Shown: positions 15,593 to 25,422, counted from the first letter of the stretch. The stretch is DNA of 64,000 nucleotides from Serratia marcescens (GCF_029846115.1 NZ_JARVZZ010000001.1:682001-746000); one strand, 5' to 3'. Notes: a model not told the origin generated them from the letters alone. A program made the numbers and translations.

Positions 15593-18537
15593 TGCTGGCA
15601 CCCCTTACGGACTACAAACACGGCATTACGCTGATTCAGGACAGCGGCATTCAGTTTCTGGACTTTGCCCTGACGCCGCTGCTGGACGCCGAGTTTCCCG
15701 GCAAATTCGTGCGCAAGACCGCCAGCGGCCCGCTGCTGCGCCTGCAATGGGAGGCCGAGAGCGGCAAATACCAGCTGCCGGCCGTGAGCGACCAGGCCGC
15801 CGAAGTGGTGCGGCCGGAGTTCAGCTATCCGCTGCAGCAGTCGCTGCGCCTGCTGGATAAGCTCTGGCTGCCGCTGCCCTTCTTGCGCCACACCCCGGCG
15901 GGCCTGTTTTTGTCGGGCCCGGACAACTGGGCGCGCCTGCAGGTGGTGCAGTTGGATGAACCGGATCAGGACGGCAACCTGCTGCGCGTGGTGCTGGCCT
16001 TCGACACCCGTGCCGCCGCGCCCGGCCAGGAGGCGCTGGCGCCGGGCGAAAGCGATCTCGGCACCGGACTGAACTTCGCGCTGGCGCACCGCAACCACGA
16101 GCTGGGCGAATTTCTCGATCTGACCTGGGTAGACGGCTGGCTGCGCGAGGCGTTCAGCCAGCGCGCCGCCGAGCGGGAGCAGCGCGCCGAAGTGGAGATC
16201 AACGCCGGGCTGAAAACCTTCGAGTATCAGGCGCACTACCTCAACCTGCTGCACATGCTCGGCCACCAGCTCGCGGTGCCGCAGATAAAGATGGTGGCGG
16301 CGACGCTGCAGCAACCGGCGATCGACGTCGATCTGGTGCTGGACGTCGGCAATTCTCACACCTGCGGCGTGCTGGTCGAAGACCACCCGGAAGAGAGCAA
16401 CGGCCTGAAGCAAACCTACGAGCTGCAGCTGCGTTCGCTGTCCGAACCGCACCGCGTCTACAACGAACTGTTCGAGAGCCGGGTGGAGTTTTCTCAGGTC
16501 AGCTTCGGCAAGCCGCATCTGTCGTTCCAGAGCGGGCGCGACGACGCCTTCCAGTGGCCCTCCATCACCCGCGTCGGCCGCGAAGCCGCGCAATTGGCGC
16601 AGCGGCGAACAGGCCATGAAGGCACTACCGGCATTTCCAGCCCGCGCCGCTACCTGTGGGACGAGGAGCGCTATGCGCCCGGCTGGCGCTTCAACGAGCG
16701 GCACGAGCCGATGGCCGCCGCCGCACCGTTGACCGCCCTCATCAACGACGAAGGCGTGCCACTGCCCGCCCTGCAGACGGCGCAACGGCTGCCGGTGTTC
16801 GCCGCCCATTACAGCCGCAGCGCGGTGATGACGCTGATGCTGAGCGAGCTGTTGGCGCAGGCGCTGATGCAGATCAACAGCATCGCCCAACGCAGCCGCA
16901 TGCCGAACGCCGCCGCGCCGCGCCGTTTGCGCGCCATCATCCTGACGCTGCCTTCGGCCATGCCGAAGCCCGAGCGCGAGATCTTCCGCCGCCGCATGCA
17001 GGAGGCGATCGGGCTGGTGTGGAAGGCCCTCGGCTGGCACCCGCAGGATGCGCCGTTCGACGGCGCGCACGCCCACTTCCCGGTGCCGCAGGTGCAGATG
17101 GAGTGGGACGAGGCCACCTGCGGCCAGATGGTCTATCTGTACAACGAAACCCAGGTGAACTTCGCCGGCCGCACCGACGCCTTTTTCGCCGCCATGGCCC
17201 GGCCAGACCGGCCGCTGGCGCCGGACGAGCAGGCGGGTAAAACGCTGCGCATCGCCTCCATCGACATCGGCGGCGGCACCACCGATCTGGCGATCACGCA
17301 CTATTCGCTCGACGACGGCGTGGGCAACAACATCAAAATCAACCCGCGCCTGCTGTTCCGCGAGGGCTTTAAAGTCGCCGGCGACGACATCCTGCTGGAC
17401 GCCATCCAGCAGTTTATCCTGCCCGCCGTGCAGCAGGCGTTCGAAGCCGCCGGCGTGAGTGCCGCCGCGGCGCTGATGGACAAACTGTTCGGCAACGAAG
17501 GGCGCATGGACGGGCTTTCCACCCTACGTCAGCAGGCCGCGCTGCAGATTTTCATGCCCGCCGGACGCGCGCTGCTCGGCGCCTATGAAGAATACGATCC
17601 GCTGGACAGCCGGGCGGAAATCGCCGCCAGCCTCGGCGATCTGCTGCCGCAGCCGCCGACGCCGCAGGTGCTGGCGTTTATCAACGGCGAAGTGCAGCGC
17701 GAAGCCGACAGCGACGCCTTCAATATTCTGCACACCCCGCTGGTGATCCGCCTGGCCGACCTGCACGCCGCCTTCTTGTCCGATCGCATCGGCATCGGCC
17801 GCTGCCTGCGCCTGCTGGCCGAGGTGGTGGCGCTGTATACCTGCGACGTGCTGCTGTTGACCGGCCGCCCGGCGCGTTTCCCCGGCGTGCAGGCGCTGCT
17901 GCGCCATCTGCAACCGCTGCCCGCCAGCCGCATTCTGCCGCTCGAGGGCTACCACACCCGCAGCTGGTACCCGTTCAACAAACGCGGCCGCATCGACAAC
18001 CCGAAATCCACCGCCGCGGTGGGCGCCATGCTGTGCCTGCTGGCGATCGACCTGCGGCTGGAGAGCTTTTACTTCAACGTCGGCGATTTCCAGCCCTACT
18101 CCACCATTCGCCATCTGGGCATGCTGGACGGCAATAACATGCTGGCGGACGATAACGTCTATTACCGCGACATCGATCTGGATCGCGCCGACTTCGCGCT
18201 CGACCCCGCCGGCAGCTTCCAGCTGCGCGGCCCGCTGCGCCTGGGCTTCCGCCAACTGGACAACGAGCGCTGGCCGGCCTCGCCGCTCTATACGCTGACC
18301 ATCAATGACGCCCAGCTGGCGCGCAAACTGGCCGGCGATGCGGTGATCACCCTGCGGCTGGCTATTACCGCCAGCGCCGAACAGGGCGCAGAAAGCGTCA
18401 AGATCGCGCAGGCGTTGTTGGCCGACGGCAGCCCCGTCCCGGCGCACCACCTGCAACTGAAACTCAATACCCTGGCTGCCAGCGCCTCCGGCGCGACCCA
18501 CTACTGGATAGACAGCGGGAGCATTTACCCACGATGA
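15589..18537 (+). CDS. srfB: SrfB virulence-factor family protein, actin/Hsp70-like ATPase fold
   Basis: This 982-residue protein contains two actin-fold phosphate motifs: LDVGNSHTCGVL near residue 252 and SIDIGGGTTDLAITHY near 559. A middle LLLTGRPARFPGVQALL resembles the adenosine motif of Hsp70/actin-like ATPases. Likely a cytoplasmic ATPase. The gene overlaps srfA by 4 bases and srfC by 4 bases, so the three are one translational unit. The name comes from the Salmonella SsrB-regulated factor family; biochemical activity is not known to me. Confidence 0.9.
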   Translation: MMLAPLTDYKHGITLIQDSGIQFLDFALTPLLDAEFPGKFVRKTASGPLLRLQWEAESGKYQLPAVSDQAAEVVRPEFSYPLQQSLRLLDKLWLPLPFLRHTPAGLFLSGPDNWARLQVVQLDEPDQDGNLLRVVLAFDTRAAAPGQEALAPGESDLGTGLNFALAHRNHELGEFLDLTWVDGWLREAFSQRAAEREQRAEVEINAGLKTFEYQAHYLNLLHMLGHQLAVPQIKMVAATLQQPAIDVDLVLDVGNSHTCGVLVEDHPEESNGLKQTYELQLRSLSEPHRVYNELFESRVEFSQVSFGKPHLSFQSGRDDAFQWPSITRVGREAAQLAQRRTGHEGTTGISSPRRYLWDEERYAPGWRFNERHEPMAAAAPLTALINDEGVPLPALQTAQRLPVFAAHYSRSAVMTLMLSELLAQALMQINSIAQRSRMPNAAAPRRLRAIILTLPSAMPKPEREIFRRRMQEAIGLVWKALGWHPQDAPFDGAHAHFPVPQVQMEWDEATCGQMVYLYNETQVNFAGRTDAFFAAMARPDRPLAPDEQAGKTLRIASIDIGGGTTDLAITHYSLDDGVGNNIKINPRLLFREGFKVAGDDILLDAIQQFILPAVQQAFEAAGVSAAAALMDKLFGNEGRMDGLSTLRQQAALQIFMPAGRALLGAYEEYDPLDSRAEIAASLGDLLPQPPTPQVLAFINGEVQREADSDAFNILHTPLVIRLADLHAAFLSDRIGIGRCLRLLAEVVALYTCDVLLLTGRPARFPGVQALLRHLQPLPASRILPLEGYHTRSWYPFNKRGRIDNPKSTAAVGAMLCLLAIDLRLESFYFNVGDFQPYSTIRHLGMLDGNNMLADDNVYYRDIDLDRADFALDPAGSFQLRGPLRLGFRQLDNERWPASPLYTLTINDAQLARKLAGDAVITLRLAITASAEQGAESVKIAQALLADGSPVPAHHLQLKLNTLAASASGATHYWIDSGSIYPR

Positions 18538-20714
18538 AAGCCACCACTACCGCCCAATCGGCCCCGAACCACGCACTCAGCACCGGCATTCTGCAGGCGA
18601 TCGCCTGGGTGGACGCCGCACGCCGGCAGTCCACCCGTTTGGAACAGGAGGCGGATCGCCTGACGCTGCGCCTGCGCCGTTGCCATAACCGCGCGCTGCA
18701 ATTGGCGAATGCGCAACCTGAGCAGGTCGCTATCGGCCTGTACGGCCACAACGCCACCGCCAAGGCCCACCTGCTGGCGGCGCTGGCCCCCGGCGCAGAA
18801 AGGCTGCACGCAGACGCCGCGCTGGCGGTGCGTTACTGCGCCGCCGCGCCGTCGCCGTGCGCCGAGTATCCTCTCGCCCTCGCGCTGCTCGATGAAGCGC
18901 AGTGGCTGGCCATCACGCTCGATGCCGCCGCGATGGGCGGCTTCCGGCTGGACTGGGACGCCCGCGCGATCGCCAGCCACCTGCAAGCGTTGGCACGCCA
19001 CCGCCAAGCCGTCGCCCTCGACGGCCTCAGCGACAGCGATGTGCTGACGCTGTGGGATAGCCAACGCCGCCACGGCGACAAGGGGCAACAGACGCTGGAC
19101 AGGCATTTCTGGCCGCAGGCCGTGGCGCTGGCGCCGCAGTTGAGCATTGACGATCGCGCGCGCCTGTTTGCGCCGCTGTGGGGAGAGGAAACAACGCTGA
19201 CGGCGCGTTATCGCCAGTTGGCACACACGCTGCATGCCCTCGGCGGCAGCCGACAGGTTCATGCCCCGCACCGCGTCTTGCCGCTGCTGACCGCGAGCGC
19301 CGCAGCGGAAAACGCGACGATCGTCGTGATGGCCGAACACGGCGGTGAACGGGAGATCGCGCTGAGCGATCTGATCTGGCTGACCGCCGAAGTCACCACC
19401 GTTCTGCCGCAAACGGCGCAGGCGGGCCTGCCCGCCGACGTGGCGCTGATCGACCTGCCCGGCAGCCACGCCTGCCCGCAGGCGGAACCAACGCAGCGGC
19501 TGCAACAGGCGAAACGCGCCCATTTGCTGACCCGCTGCGCAGACGGCCTGCACGCCAACCTGCTGCTGGTGGCCGATGCGGCCGCCACGCCGCAGGATGC
19601 CGCCCGCATCGGCCAGGCGCTCGCCAACTGGGTCAACCAGACTCAGGGGGAAACCCCGACGCTGCGCCAGCGCCGCAAGCCTGGCCTGATCTGGGCGATC
19701 ACACCGTTCGATCAACGCGGGGAAGGCAAAGCGCGTCCCGACGACGCCGTACAGCGCCAGGTCGGCGAGCCCGGCGACAGCTGGGCCACGCTGCTAGCGC
19801 TGGATGAACAGGATTGCCGCCGCATGGTGAGCTACCTGGCCGCCCAGGCGCGCCCGGTCCAGAAGCAAGCGCGCCTGCTCGAACAGCGCGAAGAGTTGCA
19901 GCGCGAACTGACGGAAAGCCTGCTCGGCAACTGGCTCACCGCCGCCGATCCACACGCGGCGCAGCAACGCGGCCAACAGCTGCTGCGCGCGCTGCAGGCG
20001 CAGGCCGGCCGCCACGGCGAACTGCTGGAGCGGCTGTTGCCCCAGCGCGATACGTTGCGCCAACTTTATCAGCAACAGCAGCACGCCGTACCGGCCCCGG
20101 CGGCGACGCCTGCGCCGTTCGGGCTCGATATCGATCTGTTCGGCGCACCGGAAACCCCGGCGCCCGGTGAGTCCCCCGGGTCATCCTTTGCCGCGCGGGT
20201 ATTCGCAGATTGGATCAACCATCTGCGCAGCCTGCCGGACAGCCGCCGGTTGCTGGAGCTGCTCGGCGTCGAAAAGCCGCATCTGGAACTGCTGGTCGAT
20301 GCGCTGATCGGCGCCGCCTGTCGCCTGCAGCTCAATGATGAGCTGGAACGCGCGCTGTGCGCCGGGGGCCTGCCGGAACAGAGCGAAGATCGGCAAATCA
20401 GCCAGGCGCTGGCGCTACTGGGCGACTTCGTCGCCTGGCTCGGCTTCCAGCGGCGCGATGCGGCAACGCGCCCCGAGAGCCGCGTCAATCCCGGCCAGCC
20501 GATCTTTACCCCGCCGCCGCAGCCGGCGGTGGACTGGAGCGGCCAGCAGCGGCTAACCCGGCTGGCGCCGACGCCGACCAAAAATACCGCGTTTTATATC
20601 TATGATTGGCTGATCGGCCTGCAAACCCTGCTGGCGGAGAATGCAGCGACGGAAAGCGCGCTCGGCGAGGCGCAGCGCGCGGCGTTGGAAGAGATCGTGG
20701 CAACTCTGCGATAA
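18534..20714 (+). CDS. srfC: SrfC family protein with degenerate P-loop GTPase features
   Basis: This 726-residue protein has an N-terminal coiled-coil-like helix (~25-60). It continues into a P-loop-like strand, IGLYGHNATAKAHLLAAL (67-84), in which the canonical GK[S/T] is replaced by AKA. A later LIDLPGS resembles the G3 motif of dynamin-like GTPases. The C-terminal half is helical (YLAAQARPVQKQARLLEQRE and following). The fold suggests a dynamin-like protein with impaired nucleotide binding. It is the last gene of srfABC. No terminator with a T-tract is evident behind it. Confidence 0.85.
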   Translation: MKATTTAQSAPNHALSTGILQAIAWVDAARRQSTRLEQEADRLTLRLRRCHNRALQLANAQPEQVAIGLYGHNATAKAHLLAALAPGAERLHADAALAVRYCAAAPSPCAEYPLALALLDEAQWLAITLDAAAMGGFRLDWDARAIASHLQALARHRQAVALDGLSDSDVLTLWDSQRRHGDKGQQTLDRHFWPQAVALAPQLSIDDRARLFAPLWGEETTLTARYRQLAHTLHALGGSRQVHAPHRVLPLLTASAAAENATIVVMAEHGGEREIALSDLIWLTAEVTTVLPQTAQAGLPADVALIDLPGSHACPQAEPTQRLQQAKRAHLLTRCADGLHANLLLVADAAATPQDAARIGQALANWVNQTQGETPTLRQRRKPGLIWAITPFDQRGEGKARPDDAVQRQVGEPGDSWATLLALDEQDCRRMVSYLAAQARPVQKQARLLEQREELQRELTESLLGNWLTAADPHAAQQRGQQLLRALQAQAGRHGELLERLLPQRDTLRQLYQQQQHAVPAPAATPAPFGLDIDLFGAPETPAPGESPGSSFAARVFADWINHLRSLPDSRRLLELLGVEKPHLELLVDALIGAACRLQLNDELERALCAGGLPEQSEDRQISQALALLGDFVAWLGFQRRDAATRPESRVNPGQPIFTPPPQPAVDWSGQQRLTRLAPTPTKNTAFYIYDWLIGLQTLLAENAATESALGEAQRAALEEIVATLR

Positions 20715-20808
20715 GCGGCAGCTCTGGCAGCAATAGGGGGCGAAAACAGGATAAATAGGGCGTTGCCGATTATGCTGATGAGTAACGCAGCGATTCTGGG
20801 AGAAAATC

Positions 20809-21222
20809 ATGCCCCCTTTCAGCCTGAAGACTATCGATCATGTGGTGTTACGCGTGCGCGATGCGGAAAAAAGCCTGCGGTTCTATACCCAGACGCTGGG
20901 TTGCGACATCGCCAAACGGCGGCCCGATTTGGGGCTGGTGCACCTGCGCGCCGGGGCGGCCATGATTGATCTGGTCGACGTTAACGGCCAGCTTGGAAAA
21001 AAAGGCGGCGACGCGCCCGATCCTCACCGGCAAAATGTCGATCACCTCTGCCTGCGCATCGATCCTTTCAACGAAGACGAGCTGTTGACCTATCTGCGAT
21101 CGCAAGGGATCGCCGTCGATCCCGCTGAATCTCGCTACGGCGCGGAAGGCGACGGGCCGTCGATTTACTTCAACGATCCGGACGGCAACCGCATAGAGCT
21201 TAAGGGGCCGGCGATCGGCTAG
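20809..21222 (+). CDS. VOC-superfamily metalloprotein (glyoxalase/dioxygenase-like)
   Basis: This 137-residue single-module vicinal-oxygen-chelate protein has a first metal His in TIDHVVLRVRD, a second His in QNVDHLCLRID and a Glu in FNDPDGNRIELKGP. These are the usual 2-His-1-Glu ligands. GGGAG lies 8 bases before the ATG. Probably a small metal-dependent lyase or dioxygenase. It overlaps the convergent Crp/Fnr-like gene by 4 bases. Substrate unknown. Confidence 0.85.
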   Translation: MPPFSLKTIDHVVLRVRDAEKSLRFYTQTLGCDIAKRRPDLGLVHLRAGAAMIDLVDVNGQLGKKGGDAPDPHRQNVDHLCLRIDPFNEDELLTYLRSQGIAVDPAESRYGAEGDGPSIYFNDPDGNRIELKGPAIG

Positions 21223-21902
21223 ATCCTGGCACTCCCGTTGATGTCGGCCAGCCGTTGGCTATCCACCACCCGTAGCGATTTGTTTTTAAACTGAATAATA
21301 CCGTCCGCCGCGAGCCGCGCCAGCGCGCGGCTCAGTTGCCTGACGGAGATCCCTAATCTGCCCGCCAACAACTCCCTGTTTTCGAGCTGAATCTGCACGC
21401 CTTCCTGCTTTATTTTAAATAACAAAAATTTGCGCAGCTTATATTCTGCCGTTAAGCCGCCGCTCGCATGCAGCAATGAAGCGTTAAGCAGCTTGTCGCT
21501 CAACTGGCGGCACATAAAGGCGAGGAAAACAGGATCGTGCATGGCCCGCTCTTTGATGACCTCGATAGGCAGCGTGAAGATCAGCGCGTCCGTGACCGCC
21601 TGTACGGTGCTGAACACCGCCCGCTGCGCCTGGGAGAACAGCTCCAGATCGCCTATCACGGAGAAATCCGTTTCGAAGGAAAAGACGATGTGCATGCCGT
21701 TCACATCGTAATTCTCAACCTGCAATTTTCCCTGCACGAGAAAAAACAGGTGGGTCAACCGATCGCTTTGCGTCACCAGGTATTCACCGGCCTCGACCCT
21801 GACCAAGCGCAAGGCGGCCAGCAGCGGGGGCGAAAGCGCCGTTCGCAGATCGTGAGCTTCGATAAACGCTTCTTTTAGCTTGCTGTCACCGACAGTTTTC
21901 AC
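21219..21902 (-). CDS. Crp/Fnr-family transcriptional regulator
   Basis: This 227-residue regulator has a cyclic-nucleotide-binding-type beta-roll (residues ~30-125: VEAGEYLVTQSDRLTHLFFLVQGKLQV). A dimerisation helix follows, then a C-terminal winged HTH (LENRELLAGRLGISVRQLSRALARLAADGII). No Fnr-type cysteine cluster is present, and the cAMP-binding PRSA-type motif is absent, so the ligand is probably different. The start is GTG with GGGAG 9 bases upstream. It is divergent from the nucleoside hydrolase gene over 161 bases, suggesting that it regulates nucleoside salvage there. Confidence 0.85.
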   Translation of the reverse strand: MKTVGDSKLKEAFIEAHDLRTALSPPLLAALRLVRVEAGEYLVTQSDRLTHLFFLVQGKLQVENYDVNGMHIVFSFETDFSVIGDLELFSQAQRAVFSTVQAVTDALIFTLPIEVIKERAMHDPVFLAFMCRQLSDKLLNASLLHASGGLTAEYKLRKFLLFKIKQEGVQIQLENRELLAGRLGISVRQLSRALARLAADGIIQFKNKSLRVVDSQRLADINGSARI

Positions 21903-22063
21903 GGCGATTCACTCCCAGGGCTTATCCGTTAACGTCTTGCATCCTATCTTTTCGGCTGCGCCCAGAATAGCCGGGGCGCTTCAGAAAGAAACAGGACATC
22001 TGACCTTTTTCACCCTAAGCCGCGTGGGTATGTTCTCCTGAAGACCAACCAGGGGAGATTGAT

Positions 22064-22999
22064 ATGCGACATATTTTGATAGATACCGATACCGCCTCCG
22101 ACGATGCCGTCGCCCTGCTGATGGCGTTGCGCGAGCCTGACGTGAGGGTGGAAGCGATCACCACGGTCGCAGGCAACTGCCCGCTTGAACAATGCGTCAA
22201 AAATGCGCTTATCTGCGTGGAAAAAGCGGGAACCTATACGCCCCCGGTTTATGCCGGCATGGCGAAACCGCTGTTCCGAACGCGTTATCACTCGCACCAC
22301 ATTCACGGTGAAGACGGCATGGGCGACATGGCCTTGCCCGATCCACAGCTGACCGCCGCACCCATTCATGCCGTAGACGCCATCATCGACTGCGCCGCAC
22401 GGCTCAATGGCGAGCTGGAAATCGTCACCCTCGGGCCGCTGACCAATCTTGCGATGGCGGTGCTGAAAGCGCCCGCGCTGGCCGAACAAGTGAAAAGGGT
22501 TTATGTCATGGGCGGTTCCGGGCTGACGCCCGGCAATATCACTCCGCTGGCCGAATTTAATTTTTACGTCGACGCCGAAGCCGCGCATGTGGTGCTCACT
22601 GCCGGGCTGCCACTCACCCTTGTCGGCTGGGAAATCGGCATGGGGGAAGCATTTATCGACCAACGCGATATAGCACGATTGAATGATCTCAGCGATCTGG
22701 GCCGCTTTGCCGTGCGCTGCAACCGCACGCTGATGGCGTTCAACGCCGGGCGCACCGAGCGTAAAGGCTTTGATTTGCCCGATCCGACCACCATGGCGGT
22801 GGCGCTCTACCCGGACATTGTCGAGACCAGTCTGGAGGCGTATTCCTGGGTAGAATATAAAAGTGAACGGTCTTACGGCCATTACGTCATTGATTCCACC
22901 CACCTGACCGGCGAACCGGCCAATGCGCGCGTGATTACCCGCATTAAACCCGGCCTGTTTAAAGAAAAACTGTTCTCACTGTTATCTCACCGCGAATGA
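22064..22999 (+). CDS. Nucleoside hydrolase (IunH/Rih family)
   Basis: This 311-residue enzyme opens with ILIDTDTASDDAVALLMAL, the Ca2+-binding DxDxxxDD motif of nucleoside N-ribohydrolases. It also has VTLGPLTNLA, YVMGGSGL..GNITPLAEFNFYVDAEAA (metal and ribose ligands) and a late PTTMAVAL Asp region. It hydrolyses nucleosides to base and ribose. GGGGAG precedes the ATG. It is followed after 14 bases by an adenosine-deaminase-like gene, so the pair probably processes purine nucleosides. Purine versus pyrimidine preference cannot be read from sequence. Confidence 0.9.
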   Translation: MRHILIDTDTASDDAVALLMALREPDVRVEAITTVAGNCPLEQCVKNALICVEKAGTYTPPVYAGMAKPLFRTRYHSHHIHGEDGMGDMALPDPQLTAAPIHAVDAIIDCAARLNGELEIVTLGPLTNLAMAVLKAPALAEQVKRVYVMGGSGLTPGNITPLAEFNFYVDAEAAHVVLTAGLPLTLVGWEIGMGEAFIDQRDIARLNDLSDLGRFAVRCNRTLMAFNAGRTERKGFDLPDPTTMAVALYPDIVETSLEAYSWVEYKSERSYGHYVIDSTHLTGEPANARVITRIKPGLFKEKLFSLLSHRE

Positions 23000-23013
23000 A
23001 AGAGGTGGCTGCC

Positions 23014-24006
23014 ATGAATTTCGATCCGAGCAAATTAAAAAAAGTGGAATTACACGTCCATTTAGATACGTGCTTGAGCTACCACTATGTCAAAAAGATC
23101 GACCCGCAATTAACCAGAACGGCCTTTAATCGGCAATTTATCGCGCCGAAGCGATGCGCCGATCTGGGGGACTTTTTAAGCAAGATCGCGCCGCAAATAG
23201 ACCTCTTGCAGACGCGCCAGGCGATAGCGCTGGCCGTCGATGACTTGTTCGCGCAGCTGGCGACAGATAACGTCATCTATGCGGAAGTGCGCTTTGCCCC
23301 GCTGCTGCATACCCGGATGGGATTAAGCGGTGAAGCGGTGGTCGAGACGGTGCTCGCCGCGATGCATGACGCCGCGCAAACTTACGGCGTCGCAGCCGGG
23401 CTGATCCTGTGCACGCTGCGGCATTTCGATGCGGCCGCCAGCCTGCAAACCGCCGGGCTCGTGATTAACTATCTGGGCCGCGGCGTGGTGGCGCTGGATT
23501 TGGCCGCCGACGAAGCGCGTTACCCGCTGGCCAATCACATAGCGGCCTTTCGGGCGGTGCGCGAAGCCGGCGGCAACGTCATCGCCCACGCCGGCGAGGC
23601 GAAGGGCGCCGACAGCGTACGGGAAACGCTGGATAGGCTGCAGGTGTCGCGCATCGGCCACGGCGTCAGGAGCATCGAGGATGCTGCGCTTATCGAGCGC
23701 CTGATAGCCACCGGCGTCCTGCTCGAGATCTGCCCCAGCTGCAATCTCGTCTGCAATCTGTTCGACAGCATCGACAGTCACCCGATAGACCGGCTGAAAA
23801 GAATGGGAGTGCGGCTGAACGTGAATACCGATGCGCGCACCGTCGCCGATACCACGCTGAACAAGGAGTACCAGCTGTTGCATGACGCCTTCGGCTGGCA
23901 GGATGACGATTTTAACCGCAGCAACCGACAGGCGCTGGAGGCGAGTTTTCTCGACGGCGACACTAAAATGAAATTAATGAATCAGCTCAAGGCCGGGTCA
24001 ATGTGA
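23014..24006 (+). CDS. Adenosine deaminase family protein
   Basis: I use the ATG at 23014 (GAGGTG 7-12 bases upstream). The 330-residue TIM-barrel hydrolase has the zinc ligands HVH (residues 14-16), HAGEAKGADSV with a His and the catalytic Glu, RIGHGVRS, and the final metal Asp in NVNTDARTVADTTL. The canonical NTDDP of eukaryotic and E. coli-type enzymes reads NTDAR here. As far as I recall, that form (NTDxR) occurs in other bacterial adenosine deaminases, so activity is probable but the base may differ. It forms a two-gene operon with the nucleoside hydrolase. Confidence 0.85.
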   Translation: MNFDPSKLKKVELHVHLDTCLSYHYVKKIDPQLTRTAFNRQFIAPKRCADLGDFLSKIAPQIDLLQTRQAIALAVDDLFAQLATDNVIYAEVRFAPLLHTRMGLSGEAVVETVLAAMHDAAQTYGVAAGLILCTLRHFDAAASLQTAGLVINYLGRGVVALDLAADEARYPLANHIAAFRAVREAGGNVIAHAGEAKGADSVRETLDRLQVSRIGHGVRSIEDAALIERLIATGVLLEICPSCNLVCNLFDSIDSHPIDRLKRMGVRLNVNTDARTVADTTLNKEYQLLHDAFGWQDDDFNRSNRQALEASFLDGDTKMKLMNQLKAGSM

Positions 24007-24012
24007 CCCGGC
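23992..24012 (+). terminator. Hairpin overlapping the deaminase stop codon
   Basis: The perfect 9-bp stem GCCGGGTCA/TGACCCGGC with a 3-base loop includes the TGA stop. Only a weak T-run follows, so this is a moderate terminator candidate for the nucleoside operon. Confidence 0.5.
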
Positions 24013-24034
24013 ACGTTTCAAGGCTGAGCAGGTT

Positions 24035-25234
24035 TTAACGCCCCTGTGCCGCCAGCGCCTGGGCGCAGGCCCAGGCCGAGCTCCACGCCCACTGGAAGTT
24101 GTAACCGCCCAACCACCCGGTCACATCCACCACTTCGCCGATGAAGTAGAGCCCCGGCGCCTTGTGGGCCTCCATCGTCTTGGAGGAAAGTTCACTGGTG
24201 TCGACGCCACCGAGCGTCACTTCCGCCGTGCGGTAGCCTTCGGTGCCGTTCGGCTGCACGCGCCAGTTCTGCAACAGATCCACCAGCGCCGCCTGCTGCG
24301 GCGCATTCAGCTGCTTCAGCGTGGCCTCCGGCAGTTGTCCCAGGGTCTGCAAGCACTCCACCAGCCGCTTCGGCAATTGCAGCGCCAGGGTGTTTTTCAG
24401 GCTTTGGTTCGGGTGCTCTCGGCGTTGATCATCCAGGAAGGCCGCCAAATCCAGCTCAGGAAGTAAGTTAACGCTCACATACTCACCCGGTTGCCAGTAG
24501 CTGGACAGCTGCAGCACCGCCGGGCCGGACAGGCCGCGATGGGTAAACAGGATGCTTTCACGGAAGCTGACACCGTTCTCGGCGGTGATCACCGCCGGCA
24601 CCGAGACGCCGGACAGCGTCTGCACATGCTCCAGCAGCGGCTTATGCAGGGTAAAAGGCACCAGCCCGGCGCGCGTCGGCAGCACCTTGAGGCCGAACTG
24701 CTCCGCCAGCTTGTAACCGAACGGCGAAGCGCCCAGCCCCGGCATGGACAATCCGCCGCTGGCCACCACAAGTGAGCGAGCACTCACTTTTTCACCATTC
24801 AGCGCCAGCGAGTAGCCATGTTCGGTTTTCTCCACGCCCAGCACTTCGCTGCGCAGGCGCATCGTCACCTGGCCCAGCTCGCACTCTTTGACCAGCAGAT
24901 CCACCACCTGCTGCGCCGAGTCGTCGCAGAACAGCTGCCCCAGCGTTTTTTCATGGTAGGCGATGCCGTAGCGGTTGATCAGATCGATGAAGTCCCACTG
25001 GGTGTAGCGCGCCAACGCCGACTTGCAGAAGTGCGGGTTGTTCGACAGATAGGCCGCCGGCTCGGCGTACATATTGGTAAAGTTGCAGCGCCCGCCGCCG
25101 GACATCAGGATCTTGCGGCCCGGTTTTTTGCCGTTGTCGAGCAGCAACACGCGGCAACCGAGTTGCCCCGCCTGCGCGGCGCAAAACATGCCGGCGGCGC
25201 CCGCCCCAATCACTACGACATCAAACTGTTCCAC
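24035..25234 (-). CDS. yhiN: FAD/NAD(P)-dependent oxidoreductase of the YhiN/HI0933 family
   Basis: I chose the GTG at 25234 (AGTGAGG 7 bases upstream), which makes the protein begin VEQFDVVVIGAGAAGMFCAAQAG as in the E. coli homologue. An in-frame GTG further upstream lacks support. The ~399-residue flavoprotein shows the N-terminal FAD dinucleotide motif GAGAAG, then KKPGRKILMSGGGRCNFTN, the hallmark of the family. The C-terminal GEVVDVTGWLGGYNFQWAWSSAW closes the FAD site. Function is poorly defined. Its position beside pitA matches E. coli. Confidence 0.9.
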   Translation of the reverse strand: MEQFDVVVIGAGAAGMFCAAQAGQLGCRVLLLDNGKKPGRKILMSGGGRCNFTNMYAEPAAYLSNNPHFCKSALARYTQWDFIDLINRYGIAYHEKTLGQLFCDDSAQQVVDLLVKECELGQVTMRLRSEVLGVEKTEHGYSLALNGEKVSARSLVVASGGLSMPGLGASPFGYKLAEQFGLKVLPTRAGLVPFTLHKPLLEHVQTLSGVSVPAVITAENGVSFRESILFTHRGLSGPAVLQLSSYWQPGEYVSVNLLPELDLAAFLDDQRREHPNQSLKNTLALQLPKRLVECLQTLGQLPEATLKQLNAPQQAALVDLLQNWRVQPNGTEGYRTAEVTLGGVDTSELSSKTMEAHKAPGLYFIGEVVDVTGWLGGYNFQWAWSSAWACAQALAAQGR

Positions 25235-25422
25235 CTGAGCCTCACTTATCAAAACCACAATCGCGACAAAAGAGCGCCATATTACGCCGTTTCGCCGCCG
25301 GTCACCGCCAAATTCACGGCGGCAGATTGTAAAGCCCCGGCGTCGCCAACGCCATAGTAAGAAAATATTACAGAGGTCAGAGGAGATTAACGCGTTGATA
25401 TTCCATATTTTTGTTATAGGCG

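Noticed and set aside
15559..17301. 580-codon open frame antisense to srfB
   Set aside because: GC-rich shadow frame: His/Arg/Gln/Val-rich composition with no domain, while the plus strand has clear SrfB motifs.
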